Below, piece after piece: positions 1-7,596 of a DNA stretch of 64,000 bases. Location: positions 1 to 64,000 of the forward strand of contig NZ_VZOW01000023.1 in assembly GCF_008801835.1 (NCBI RefSeq), in the 5' to 3' direction. The notes under the pieces were generated by a model. That model was given only the letters and a program-made list of their open reading frames with translations. It was not told where the DNA came from and made no database searches. Origin of the DNA: Cupriavidus pauculus. GTDB lineage: Bacteria > Pseudomonadota > Gammaproteobacteria > Burkholderiales > Burkholderiaceae. Numbering within the stretch: the first letter of the stretch is position 1; every line of letters begins with the position of its first letter. The position numbers and the translations under genes are program-made.

Positions 1-87
1 AGCCGACTCCACTCGACGCTGGGCTACGTCAGCCCCATGACGTTCGAGAAAAACTGGTCCGCAGCTCAGCAACACCGGGCTGCCTAA
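1..87 (+). CDS. IS3-family transposase (OrfB), C-terminal end only
   Basis: Frame 1 is open from the first base and ends in TAA at 85-87. The 28 residues include HSTLGYVSPMTFE, the typical tail of the DDE integrase domain in IS3-family OrfB proteins, where an Arg/His-Ser-x-Leu-Gly-Tyr stretch follows the catalytic Glu. Only the C-terminus is in the window, so activity cannot be judged. The element ends about 40 bases downstream, next to a truncated isomerase gene, so this IS caused that disruption. Confidence 0.8.
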   Translation, partial: SRLHSTLGYVSPMTFEKNWSAAQQHRAA

Positions 88-127
88 TTCCCTCGGTTAT
101 GGGATTCGTGGAACAGGGGCAAGGTCA
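1..127 (+). mobile_element. Right end of an IS3-family insertion sequence
   Basis: The transposase tail is followed by a short non-coding stretch that ends ...GGGGCAAGGTCA at about 116-127. Read from the other strand this is TGACCTTGCCCC, a terminal inverted repeat that begins TGA, as usual for the IS3 family. The boundary at 127 is inferred: immediately beyond it the open frame of an isomerase fragment begins, and the terminal TGA of the element supplies that fragment's stop codon. The other IS end and the target duplication are outside the window. Confidence 0.65.
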
Positions 128-385
128 TTTTTCCTCACGCAAAGACTTGGGTGCACCGGCAAAGTCTCTTAAAACCATGCAGTCCGTAAATCCAATCTCC
201 AGATTATTTGCTAATGTGCGAACGGCCGTCGCGCCGCCAAAGTAGGAATCCACGTCTTCGTTCCAAATTTCGACGGCGTCAAAGCCAGCATTCTTTGCTG
301 CACGCAGTTTTTCCTCCGTATTTCCTCCCAAAACGATCAGATTCAGAAACATTTCGTTTTGCAAGTGCGAGCCTGCCACTGCCAT
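125..385 (-). pseudogene. Sugar phosphate isomerase/epimerase-like protein, truncated by IS
   Basis: About 86 residues match the start of a TIM-barrel sugar phosphate isomerase/epimerase (IolE/xylose isomerase-like): a first beta strand, then GGNTEEKLRAAKNAGFDAVE and a second unit ending in VLRDFAGAP. Family members are usually 260-290 residues, so about two thirds is missing. The stop codon comes from the terminal TGA of the neighbouring IS3 element. The start at 385 is chosen because GGAG lies six bases upstream; an alternative TTG at 397 extends the frame by four codons. The rest of the gene, if it survives, lies beyond the IS on the left. Confidence 0.6.
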
Positions 386-1004
386 ATTCAGCTCCAAAAT
401 AAGTCTATCGAATTTCGCACATGCACAAGGACCGTGCCCTCGCCAACTAGCCGAGCATCATTGGCAACGCGTTACAGCATCCCTTCAATGCGGATTCTTT
501 CGTTTGCGACGTACGACAACCAAAGCCGTTAGGACGACAACAATCAATATTGAAACAGCTACCCGCTATTTTACGGTAGAGACTATGTCCGCAGATTCAA
601 GGGGCTGTTCCAGTGGCTTAAACATAGTCGTAAGACTACCTCATAATTTAAGCGTTACCAGTGTCCGTTTTTTGCGGGGGCCGGCCCACTGCAGACGACG
701 CTGCGCTATAGCAGTGGTACGCACTAAGCCAGTATGCAGTGGGTACTCCGTGCGGAAGAAGCGCAAGAAGGTGACAACCAAGGGCAGGCTGCGCTACCAG
801 ATCGCGGAGGGGCCATCTCAAAGCGGAAAAGATCAGGAACACGTGCGAGCTGAAGGGGTCACCGGTACAGGAGGCACGCAAAGGCCAGTCTGCGGGCGAA
901 GTTGGTGCGACCTGATCTCACCCCAGATACGCACTTACCGAACAGAAACTCAACCGGCCGCGCGAACCGGCGACCATAAGGCGATGGCCGACGAGGGGAG
1001 TGAT
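386..1004. other. Non-coding or decayed stretch
   Basis: No convincing gene is seen in about 620 bases. Frames are open on both strands (for example 504-1013 on the plus strand) but their translations are rich in Arg, Ser and Thr, without domain character, and overlap each other. The motif CCACTGC near 686-692 recurs inverted as GCAGTGG near 711 and 735. The stretch may be remains of earlier insertions between the IS-damaged isomerase and the glutathione S-transferase gene. Confidence 0.4.
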
Positions 1005-1628
1005 CTACCTTGAAAGGCTGTACTGGCCGCCGCGACGGATTGCGGCCCGATAGGCGGGGCGTCCGTGGAGTCGATTGATCCATCCGTCGAGATTGGGTCG
1101 ATCGTGCCGTAACCCATACACACCGGCAAGCTCTCCGACAAAGCTCATCTGGACATCAGCAGCACTGAATTGCTCCCCCAGAAGGTAACGCCGGCCTTCG
1201 AGGGAAGACTCAACGTAGCCCAAGTGATTGGTCAGCTCACTTGTTATTCGCGGGTGCAATGGTGCGCCTGCATCACCGATGCGATCGACATAGAGCTTCA
1301 GCAACAGCGGAAGCATCGCGGAACCCTCAGCATAGTGCAGCCACTGCACGTATCTTTCATAATCAGGACTGTCCGGATCCGGCTGGAGGAAACTGCCGTA
1401 TTTCCGAACCAGATAGTCGATGATGGCTCCAGACTCGTGAATGACGGTGTCCCCATCCACGATCACAGGCGACTTTCCTAGCGGATGGATGGCGGCCAGT
1501 TCTGGAGGCGCAAACCGAGTTGACGAATCACGCGTGTAGAACTGGATTTCGTATTCTCGACCGAGCTCTTCCAGAAGCCAGAGAACACGTTGCGATCGGG
1601 ACTCGTTGAGATGATGGACAACGATCAT
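1005..1628 (-). CDS. Glutathione S-transferase family protein
   Basis: A cytosolic enzyme that would conjugate glutathione to electrophilic compounds. The 207 residues have the two-domain GST layout. An N-terminal thioredoxin-like domain (about 1-80) starts with the Ser-containing active-site segment NESRSQRVLWLLEEL and has the cis-proline/Glu-Ser glutathione-binding part HPLGKSPVI...IHESGAI. An all-helical C-terminal domain follows, with the N-capping segment FSAADVQMSF near 155-165. Length is normal. It stands alone and is transcribed divergently from the ArsR gene across about 350 bases. Substrate is unknown; the island context suggests detoxification of electrophiles. The segment TTACC-N4-GGTAA at 1789-1802 could be its regulator's site. 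Confidence 0.85.
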   Translation of the reverse strand: MIVVHHLNESRSQRVLWLLEELGREYEIQFYTRDSSTRFAPPELAAIHPLGKSPVIVDGDTVIHESGAIIDYLVRKYGSFLQPDPDSPDYERYVQWLHYAEGSAMLPLLLKLYVDRIGDAGAPLHPRITSELTNHLGYVESSLEGRRYLLGEQFSAADVQMSFVGELAGVYGLRHDRPNLDGWINRLHGRPAYRAAIRRGGQYSLSR

Positions 1629-1788
1629 TGATAGACTCCAACCCCGCAGACGGGGACCATTAAAGTGGGATAGCGATCCACACGATGCCTGTCGAACTGG
1701 CTATTCCAAACCAGCTTTGAGCGCATACGAACTGGTCGAAGCGACCCTCATGTGTGGCGGCGCCTGATGCGGGCTACTGTAGCATAAA

Positions 1789-1802
1789 TTACCGTCTGGT
1801 AA
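1789..1802. promoter_or_regulatory. Palindrome TTACC-N4-GGTAA upstream of the GST gene
   Basis: Perfect five-base inverted repeat separated by GTCT; a second GGTAAC follows nine bases later. Similar GGTAAC direct repeats recur at about 3585-3603, upstream of the TetR gene. This kind of palindrome is typical of TetR- or LysR-type operators. Which protein binds is not known. Confidence 0.3.
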
Positions 1803-1956
1803 CTTATGTCGGTAACCGGGACATCGCAAGTCATAGGCACTCGCCATTGCTGGACAAACTCAGGGCCTGCGCGGAGAAACGTGGCCGACTCGCCCAATCA
1901 GGATGACAGACAGCGGCATGCACCATAGCTTGCCAACGATGGCATCGTCGCTTATA

Positions 1957-1976
1957 ATTTCGTCATTATGCGAAAT
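1957..1976. promoter_or_regulatory. Putative ArsR operator 1
   Basis: ATTTCG at 1957-1962 and CGAAAT at 1971-1976 form a perfect six-base inverted repeat with an eight-base spacer, five to ten bases upstream of the ArsR start codon. An identical arrangement lies at 2324-2343, before the alkene reductase gene. Finding the same half-sites and spacing on both flanks of a small ArsR gene argues for autoregulation and control of the reductase. Confidence 0.65.
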
Positions 1977-1981
1977 CTCGA

Positions 1982-2293
1982 ATGCCCATGATCGAACTGG
2001 TAGAGCAGTTCAAGGCGCTTTCCAGCGAAGTGCGGCTCCAGATTCTGGAGTGGCTCAAGCAGCCTGAATATAACTTTCCGCCAACCCATGCCCCGAATGG
2101 CTGGGCCGAAGGTGTGTGTGTCACGCATATTCAGCAAAAGGTCGAGATGTCGCCCTCAACAGTCTCCACGCATCTGTCGATTCTCCAGCGTGCCGGTCTG
2201 GTCGAAACGAGTCGCGTGGGTCAGTGGACGTATTACCGCCGTAACGAAAAGGCCATCGCTCAGTTGGCCCGACGCATTGGAAAAGATCTGTAA
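1982..2293 (+). CDS. ArsR-family transcriptional regulator
   Basis: A 103-residue winged-helix repressor. Residues 10-25 form the first helix (FKALSSEVRLQILEWL). The recognition region VEMSPSTVSTHLSILQRAGLV is at about 54-74 and the wing at VGQWTYYRRN. The classical metal-binding ELCVC motif is absent; a single Cys (GVCVTH, about 46) precedes the recognition helix, which suits a thiol-based sensor of reactive compounds better than a metal sensor. That is inference. The ATG at 1988 is an alternative start. The gene sits 125 bases upstream of the alkene reductase gene, and matched palindromes lie before both genes. Confidence 0.85.
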   Translation: MPMIELVEQFKALSSEVRLQILEWLKQPEYNFPPTHAPNGWAEGVCVTHIQQKVEMSPSTVSTHLSILQRAGLVETSRVGQWTYYRRNEKAIAQLARRIGKDL

Positions 2294-2323
2294 TGATTGG
2301 TTGCCCCCTTTATTTAGCCCATA

Positions 2324-2343
2324 ATTTCGTTAATTTCCGAAAT
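2324..2343. promoter_or_regulatory. Putative ArsR operator 2
   Basis: ATTTCG at 2324-2329, an eight-base spacer, and CGAAAT at 2338-2343: the same inverted repeat and spacing as at 1957-1976. It lies between the ArsR stop and the alkene reductase start, where a repressor would block the reductase promoter. Confidence 0.65.
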
Positions 2344-2418
2344 TAAGAATTGTAGCTGCATGATTTCCCGGCAAAAGCAGCCCGCCACTCACCCCATGTA
2401 CCAATCGAGGACATACAC

Positions 2419-3531
2419 ATGACTCAAGACCTGCTTTTCAGTCCTACGCGGCTTGGCCGCATCGAGATCGCCAACCGCATCGTCATGGCACCACTGACAC
2501 GCAGCCGCGCAGACGACGCCACAGACGTCCCATCTCCCTTCGCCGCCGACTACTATTCCCAACGCGCGAGCGCAGGTCTCGTGATCACAGAGGCAACCCA
2601 GGTCAGCCTCATGGCCAAAGGCTATGTTGCGACACCCGGGATCTACAATGACGATCAGGTACGCGCCTGGGCGAAGGTGACAGATGCTGTGCATGCCGCC
2701 GGGGGCAAAATTGTCCTCCAGTTGTGGCATGTCGGCCGCAGCAGCCACCCTGACCTCCTGCCGGGACATGCCTCGCCTGTCGCGCCGTCCGCCATTCAGG
2801 CGGATTCCATTGCGTTTACGCCTGAAGGTCCAAAGCCTTGCGCAGTGCCGACAGCGCTTGACCACGCGGGCATCCGCGAAACAGTGGCGGACTTCGCCAG
2901 GAGTGCCGCGAACGCGCGTCTTGCTGGTTTCGACGGCATCGAAATTCATGGCGCAAACGGTTACCTGATCGACCAGTTCATCCGTGACCGCACCAACCAG
3001 CGCACAGACGAGTACGGTGGTTCGGCAGAGAATCGGGCGCGCTTTGCCGTGGAAGTCGCAACGGCGGTTAGCGAGGCCTGGGACGCTGGCAATGTAGGTA
3101 TTCGCCTGTCGCCTTTTGGCACCTACGGAGACATGGGGGACAGCAATCCGGAAACGACATTCAGCACCGTAATCGAGCTGCTCAATCCGCTCGGCCTCGC
3201 CTACCTTCACATGGTCGAGGAGTTTCCGTTCGCCAACATCCAGATGGATTCGGGTCGTCCCGCGGATCAAAGCCAGCACGCCGTCTTTGACCGGCTCCAT
3301 GCACTTTGGAAAGGTGCCTACATCTCGAATGGCGGCTTCACAGCCGATAAGGCCCGCAGCTATCTTCAACGCGGTCGTGCCACTGCGGTTTCGTTTGGCC
3401 GGCCGTTCATCGGCAATCCTGACCTTGTCGAGCGACTGCGCGGCAACCAGCCATTGGCGGCTGCTGACAGCAGCGTCTATTACGGCGGCGGCGCCAACGG
3501 GTACACGGATTTCCCCACTTTTTCCGGCTGA
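2419..3531 (+). CDS. Alkene reductase, old yellow enzyme family (NemA-like)
   Basis: An FMN-dependent NAD(P)H oxidoreductase of 370 residues that would reduce the C=C bond of enones, maleimides and similar electrophiles, and possibly nitro compounds. Visible features are the FMN-binding start IVMAPLTRSRA (21-31), QLWHVGR (101-107), the substrate-anchoring His177/Asn180 pair in GIEIHGANGYL, the family signature DQFIRDRTNQRTDEYGGS (185-202), and the late phosphate-binding part SNGGFTADKA...SFGRPFIGNPDLVERL. Length and motifs are complete, so it is probably functional. Transcription is probably controlled by the ArsR protein encoded just upstream. Confidence 0.93.
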   Translation: MTQDLLFSPTRLGRIEIANRIVMAPLTRSRADDATDVPSPFAADYYSQRASAGLVITEATQVSLMAKGYVATPGIYNDDQVRAWAKVTDAVHAAGGKIVLQLWHVGRSSHPDLLPGHASPVAPSAIQADSIAFTPEGPKPCAVPTALDHAGIRETVADFARSAANARLAGFDGIEIHGANGYLIDQFIRDRTNQRTDEYGGSAENRARFAVEVATAVSEAWDAGNVGIRLSPFGTYGDMGDSNPETTFSTVIELLNPLGLAYLHMVEEFPFANIQMDSGRPADQSQHAVFDRLHALWKGAYISNGGFTADKARSYLQRGRATAVSFGRPFIGNPDLVERLRGNQPLAAADSSVYYGGGANGYTDFPTFSG

Positions 3532-3856
3532 TCATTTTCGGAATTCCCGAAATACAGAACCCGGATAAATGGGAACTCGGGTGGCGGTAACTGTAGCGGT
3601 AACCAGAAACCATCACGGTTTGCTGGCACAGCCAGCTGCCGCCCGCGTTTGTACGCTGCCGGCGAGAGAAGCAGACACGCATACCAAGCAGATAAGCCGT
3701 TGAGCGCGAATCTTCCTCTTGAGAAGCGGCTGCTGCTGTCCGGGAAGCGTCCCTGGCATTGCGCAGCAAGCGCTCTATTAATAGCTTTTAACTGTCATCA
3801 TCAACTTGCCCGATGATTGTAGACGACCGGTCTAGTTTCAGGGTAAGATACAAACC
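3532..3856. other. Intergenic region before the TetR gene
   Basis: No gene is seen. It contains an imperfect relative of the ArsR palindrome just after the reductase stop (TTTTCG at 3535-3540 and CGAAAT at 3548-3553, seven-base spacer), two direct copies of GCGGTAAC near 3583-3603, a small inverted repeat AAACC-N5-GGTTT at 3607-3621, and the TetR operator at 3825-3832. Confidence 0.4.
3821..3834. promoter_or_regulatory. Putative NemR-like operator 1 (autoregulatory)
   Basis: The palindrome GACCGGTC at 3825-3832 lies in the context AGACGACCGGTCTA, 24 bases upstream of the TetR start. The same octamer followed by TA recurs at 4520-4529, upstream of the large operon. The half-site GGTCTA resembles that reported for E. 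coli NemR. A position right at the promoter would allow autorepression. Confidence 0.65.
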
Positions 3857-4468
3857 ATGACTAATGCCACGAACGACGTCCGCCAACATATCCTCGATAC
3901 CGCCCGGATCATTATCGCGGGAAAGGGCTTCAGCGCCGTGGGCCTGAACGAGGTTCTCCAGGCTTCCGGCGTGCCGAAGGGTTCCTTCTACCATTACTTC
4001 GGCTCCAAGGAGGCCTTTGGCGAAGCGCTGCTGGAGGATTACTTCGCCGATTACCTGGCTTCGCTCGATAATCTGCTGAGTCGTCCTGATCTTTCCGCAG
4101 CACAGCGACTGATCGCCTATTTCGAGTACTGGCTGGAGACCCAGGCAGCCTGTGACCCGAAGGGCAAGTGTCTGGCGGTCAAGCTGGCTGCGGAGGTCAG
4201 CGACCTCTCCGAGGCGATGCGTTTAGTTCTTGAACAGGGCACCACGCGAGTGATCGCGCGTTTGGCCAGCGCCATCGAGGATGGCGCCAGCGACGGCTCG
4301 CTTCCGGTTGAGCTGGATGCCAGTACAACGGCGAACACGTTGTACCAGTTGTGGCTGGGCGCGAGCCTGCGCGCCAAGCTCACGCGCGACCGTGTACCCA
4401 TGGAGGCCGCGCTGGCTGCTACGCAGGGCCTGCTAGGCCTGTCTTCTCATCTTCGACGCTGCGCCTGA
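3857..4468 (+). CDS. nemR: TetR/AcrR-family regulator, NemR-like electrophile sensor
   Basis: A 203-residue repressor. The N-terminal helix-turn-helix covers about 10-52, with the TetR signature GLNEVLQASGVPKGSFYHYFGSK broken over 29-51. The C-terminal ligand domain contains Cys105 in KGKCLAVKL and Lys174 in LRAKL. These match in spacing the Cys106/Lys175 pair that E. coli NemR uses to sense hypochlorite and electrophiles, each shifted by one residue. A further Cys99 is present. GACCGGTC palindromes precede both this gene and the 14-gene operon that starts 136 bases downstream. It is probably a repressor released by thiol oxidation or alkylation; the ligand is inferred, not shown. Confidence 0.85.
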   Translation: MTNATNDVRQHILDTARIIIAGKGFSAVGLNEVLQASGVPKGSFYHYFGSKEAFGEALLEDYFADYLASLDNLLSRPDLSAAQRLIAYFEYWLETQAACDPKGKCLAVKLAAEVSDLSEAMRLVLEQGTTRVIARLASAIEDGASDGSLPVELDASTTANTLYQLWLGASLRAKLTRDRVPMEAALAATQGLLGLSSHLRRCA

Positions 4469-4516
4469 CAGACAGAAAAAAGTCCTCGTAGCTTTTGTTT
4501 TTTTGCCCAAACTGCA

Positions 4517-4529
4517 TACGACCGGTCTA
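4517..4529. promoter_or_regulatory. Putative NemR-like operator 2 (detoxification operon)
   Basis: GACCGGTC at 4520-4527 in the context TACGACCGGTCTA, 75 bases upstream of the first operon gene. It shares 11 consecutive bases (ACGACCGGTCT) plus the following A with operator 1. This is the main reason to place the whole downstream gene block under the TetR protein. Confidence 0.65.
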
Positions 4530-4604
4530 ATTCAATCAGATGACAAACTTTGCTTCCACGCACGCACATGAGTCCGTTTCGGCCGTCCTTTTCAGGAGTC
4601 AGCG

Positions 4605-5636
4605 ATGACCACTGCGATCCTGCAAACCCGCATCGTACTTGCCTCACGCCCCTCGGGTGAGCCGACGCCAGACGACTTCCGGCTGGAACAGGAATCGCTG
4701 CCTGAGCCAGGCAAGGGCCAGCTCCTGCTGCGCACGCTGTACCTCTCGCTCGACCCGTATATGCGGGGGCGAATGAGCGATGCTCCGTCCTATGCTCCAC
4801 CCGTAGCGCTAGGCGAGGTGATGACCGGCGGCGCGGTGAGCCGGGTGGAGGTTTCGCACGACCCGGCATTCAAGGTTGGCGACCTGGTCGTCGGCGACAC
4901 GGGTTGGCAGAGCCATACGCTTTCCGACGGTCGTGGACTGGTCGTGCTCGATTCCCGGACCACGAATCCTTCGCTGGCGCTGAGCGTGCTCGGCATGCCC
5001 GGCTTCACCGCCTACCACGGCCTGCTGAACATCGGCCGGCCGCAGCCGGGCGAGACTGTGGTCGTCGCCTCCGCCATCGGCGCGGTCGGCTCGGTAGTTG
5101 GGCAGCTTGCCCGGCTAAAGGGCGCGCGCGCCATCGGCATCGCCGGCGGGCCGGAAAAATGCCGCTACGCGCGCGAAGCGTTCGGCTTCGATGTCTGCCT
5201 CGACCACCGCGCGCCCGACTTTGCCGAACAACTGGCTACCGCGACGCCGCAGGGTATCGACGTCTACTACGAGAACGTCGGCGGCACGGTGCTCGACACC
5301 GTGCTGCCGCGACTGAACGTCGGCGCCCGCGTGCCGGTGTGCGGGCTGATCGCCCACTACAACGACACCGACCTGCCACCTGGCCCGGACCGCATGCCGA
5401 TGATGCTGGGGCTGGTTCTGCGCAAGCGCCTGCTGCTGCAGGGTTTCATCATCGGCGACCACTACGCCGACGGTTTCGCGGCGTTTCAGCGCGACATGGG
5501 CGCATGGGTCGCCGAGGGCAAGGTCTCGGTCCGCGAAGACTTCGTCGAGGGCCTGGAACATGCGCCCCAGGCGCTGATCGACCTGCTCGCCGGCAGGCAC
5601 TTCGGCAAGGTCGTGGTACGAGTCGGCACCCCCTGA
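4605..5636 (+). CDS. NADP-dependent oxidoreductase, MDR family (CurA/LTB4DH type)
   Basis: A zinc-independent medium-chain reductase of 343 residues, related to E. coli CurA and leukotriene B4 12-hydroxydehydrogenases, which saturate the double bond of unsaturated aldehydes and ketones with NADPH. The subfamily mark YLSLDPYMRGRM is at 46-57. The Rossmann segment SAIGAVGSVVGQLARLKG is at 156-173, with NADP contacts likely in IAGGPEKC. It ends with HFGKVVVRV, as usual. It is the first gene after the NemR-like operator, and the next gene follows after 34 bases with a clear ribosome-binding site. The substrate is inferred from family and context. Confidence 0.9.
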   Translation: MTTAILQTRIVLASRPSGEPTPDDFRLEQESLPEPGKGQLLLRTLYLSLDPYMRGRMSDAPSYAPPVALGEVMTGGAVSRVEVSHDPAFKVGDLVVGDTGWQSHTLSDGRGLVVLDSRTTNPSLALSVLGMPGFTAYHGLLNIGRPQPGETVVVASAIGAVGSVVGQLARLKGARAIGIAGGPEKCRYAREAFGFDVCLDHRAPDFAEQLATATPQGIDVYYENVGGTVLDTVLPRLNVGARVPVCGLIAHYNDTDLPPGPDRMPMMLGLVLRKRLLLQGFIIGDHYADGFAAFQRDMGAWVAEGKVSVREDFVEGLEHAPQALIDLLAGRHFGKVVVRVGTP

Positions 5637-5670
5637 GTCTTTCACTTCGAACCTCCAAAGGAGAGCCGCT

Positions 5671-6348
5671 ATGGCCAATATTCTCGTCATCCTCACTTCG
5701 CACGACCAACTCGGCAACACTGGCAGGAAAACCGGCTTCTGGCTGGAGGAACTGGCTGCCCCCTACTATGCCTTCCTCGATGCCGGCGCGAAGCTGACCC
5801 TGGCCTCGCCCAAGGGCGGCCAGCCGCCGCTCGACCCCAAGAGCGACGAACCCGACGCCCAGACCGAGGCGACCCGTCGCTTCCTGGCCGACGCTGACGC
5901 GGTCAAGGCCCTGGCCAACACCCGCAAGCTGGCCGAGGTCGCCATCGGCGACTTCGATGCAGTGTTCTATCCCGGCGGCCACGGCCCGCTATGGGACCTG
6001 GCTGAAGACCCGGTCTCGATCGGTCTGATCGAAGCGGCGGTCAAGGCGAACAAGCCGGTCGGAACGGTCTGCCACGCACCTGGCGTGCTGCGCCACGTCA
6101 AGGATGCCGACGGCAAGCCGCTGGTCGCCGGCAAGCAGGTGACCGGTTTCAGCAACAGCGAGGAGGCTGCGGTTGGCCTGACCGATGTGGTGCCGTTTCT
6201 GGTCGAGGACGTGCTCAAGGCCAATGGCGGTCATTACAGCAAGGGCGGCGACTGGCAGTCCCACGTGCTGACCGACGGCCTTCTGGTCACCGGCCAGAAC
6301 CCTGCCTCGTCCGCCGACGCCGCCAAGGCGCTGCTCGCCCTTCTGTGA
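5671..6348 (+). CDS. DJ-1/PfpI-family type 1 glutamine amidotransferase domain protein
   Basis: A single-domain cytosolic protein of 225 residues in the Hsp31-like branch of the DJ-1/PfpI superfamily. Glu26 or Glu27 (FWLEELAAPYY), the stretch FYPGGHGPLWDL (99-110) and the nucleophile elbow VCHAPGVL with Cys134 and His135 form the expected catalytic cluster. Related proteins act as glutathione-independent glyoxalases or chaperones, so removal of reactive dicarbonyls is a fair guess. The usual elbow is CHGP; here it is CHAP. A Shine-Dalgarno AAAGGAGA precedes the ATG. Part of the detoxification operon. Confidence 0.88.
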   Translation: MANILVILTSHDQLGNTGRKTGFWLEELAAPYYAFLDAGAKLTLASPKGGQPPLDPKSDEPDAQTEATRRFLADADAVKALANTRKLAEVAIGDFDAVFYPGGHGPLWDLAEDPVSIGLIEAAVKANKPVGTVCHAPGVLRHVKDADGKPLVAGKQVTGFSNSEEAAVGLTDVVPFLVEDVLKANGGHYSKGGDWQSHVLTDGLLVTGQNPASSADAAKALLALL

Positions 6349-6359
6349 GGAGATTGAAC

Positions 6360-6665
6360 ATGTCCGCTTACGTGGTTTTCCTGCGCGAACGCACCCTCGA
6401 CGCCACCGAACTTGACATCTATGCGAGGCAGGCTCCAGCCGCGCGCGAAGGACACGATCTGACGCCGCTGGCGTTCTATGGCGATTTCGAGGTGCTGGAG
6501 GGACCGGCGATCGAGGGCGGCGTGATCCTGCGCTTTTCCGACATGCAGGCCGCACGCGCCTGGTATCACAGCCCCGCTTACCAGGCAGCACGGGTGCACC
6601 GGTTCAAGGGCGCGGACTACCGCGTGCTGTTGCTTGACGGCATCGGCGCGACACCTGCGGCCTGA
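6360..6665 (+). CDS. DUF1330 domain-containing protein
   Basis: A small protein of 101 residues with the ferredoxin-like dimeric alpha/beta barrel layout of DUF1330. It begins MSAYVVFLRERT and has GDFEVLEG, then the central FSDMQAARAWYHSPAYQAAR, the most conserved part of the family. Function is unknown; such proteins often accompany oxidoreductases. The start at 6360 is preferred over the GTG at 6345 because GAGGAG, which overlaps the upstream stop, lies at the right distance. Twelve bases separate it from the DJ-1 gene, so translation is probably coupled. Confidence 0.85.
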   Translation: MSAYVVFLRERTLDATELDIYARQAPAAREGHDLTPLAFYGDFEVLEGPAIEGGVILRFSDMQAARAWYHSPAYQAARVHRFKGADYRVLLLDGIGATPAA

Positions 6666-6692
6666 GTCCCCTAACACGCACAGGATTCTGGA

Positions 6693-7523
6693 ATGACTTC
6701 CCATCAGATCGACCCAGCCTCCGCATGGCAGGCCCGCTATGGCGAGGCCGCCGCCCTGCCGCTGCCCCCTGTTCCCGCCGCGCTGGCCGCGCTGCTGGAG
6801 CACCGATCAGTGCGCGCCTACACCGATCAACCGGTCGACGACGAGGCACTTCAACTCGCCATCGCTGCCGCGCAATCAGCCTCCAGTTCGTCCAACCTGC
6901 AGCCATGGAGCGTGATCGCCGTGCGCGACCCCGCGCGGCGCGCCCGCCTGGCCGCGTTGGCCGGCGGTCAGCGCCACGTGGCCGAGGCACCGCTGTTTCT
7001 GGCCTGGGTCGCCGACTGGTCGCGGCTGCGCCGACTCGGTGCCGCGCAGGGTGCCGCGACCGACGGTATCGATTACCTGGAGAGCTACACCGTCGGAGCG
7101 GTCGACACCGCGTTAGCCGCGCAGAACGCGGCGAACGCCTTCGAAGCCCTGGGGCTGGGTATCGTCTACATCGGCGGCATGCGCAACCATCCAGAGCAGG
7201 TCGCCGCTGAACTGGGGCTGCCGCAGGACAGTTTCGTGGTGTTCGGCATGTGCGTGGGCCATCCCGATCCGGCCCGCCCGGCCGAAGTCAAGCCGCGCCT
7301 GGCACAGCCGGCGGTGCTGCATCACGAACGCTACGACGCTGCCGGCGAGGCCGCCGCGGTGGCGCACTACGACCCGCTGATGCGCCGCTTCCAGCAGGAG
7401 CAGCAGCGTGACGACCGGCCCTGGTCGCAAGTGTCGGTGCAACGCATCGGCAGCCCCGGCGCGCTGATGGGCCGCCATCGCCTGCGCGAAGCCCTGAACG
7501 CGCTCGGCTTCACCCTGCGCTGA
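6693..7523 (+). CDS. Nitroreductase family NADPH-dependent FMN oxidoreductase (NfsA-like)
   Basis: A 276-residue flavoprotein of the NfsA/FRP branch, probably a dimer with FMN. The FMN-binding N-terminal motif HRSVRAYTDQPV is at about 36-47. The segment SASSSSNLQPWSVIAV follows at 67-82, and VYIGGMRNHPEQVA lies in the middle, as in flavin reductase/NfsA proteins. It would carry out two-electron reduction of quinones, nitro compounds or other electrophiles with NADPH. Upstream spacing is 27 bases. It is longer than the 240 residues of E. coli NfsA because of an extended C-terminus (HLR-type tail from about 235). Confidence 0.88.
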   Translation: MTSHQIDPASAWQARYGEAAALPLPPVPAALAALLEHRSVRAYTDQPVDDEALQLAIAAAQSASSSSNLQPWSVIAVRDPARRARLAALAGGQRHVAEAPLFLAWVADWSRLRRLGAAQGAATDGIDYLESYTVGAVDTALAAQNAANAFEALGLGIVYIGGMRNHPEQVAAELGLPQDSFVVFGMCVGHPDPARPAEVKPRLAQPAVLHHERYDAAGEAAAVAHYDPLMRRFQQEQQRDDRPWSQVSVQRIGSPGALMGRHRLREALNALGFTLR

Positions 7524-7596
7524 ATTCCTCGTCCGCGCTCCGGCTCTGCAGGCCGTGACGCCTTCCTCCATCCACTGTCACAAGGAATCATCGAAC

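Larger units (their letters stand above)
1629..1981. other. Divergent promoter region between GST and ArsR genes
   Basis: No gene is seen here. The stretch holds the palindrome TTACC-GTCT-GGTAA (1789-1802), followed by another GGTAAC at 1811-1816, and nearer the ArsR gene the palindrome at 1957-1976. The first is closer to the GST side and its regulator is not obvious in the window; the second is shared with the alkene reductase promoter. Confidence 0.45.

Noticed and set aside
504-1013. A 169-codon plus-strand frame before the GST gene
   Set aside because: Low-complexity, Arg/Thr-rich translation, no family resemblance, and it overlaps the end of the GST gene on the other strand.
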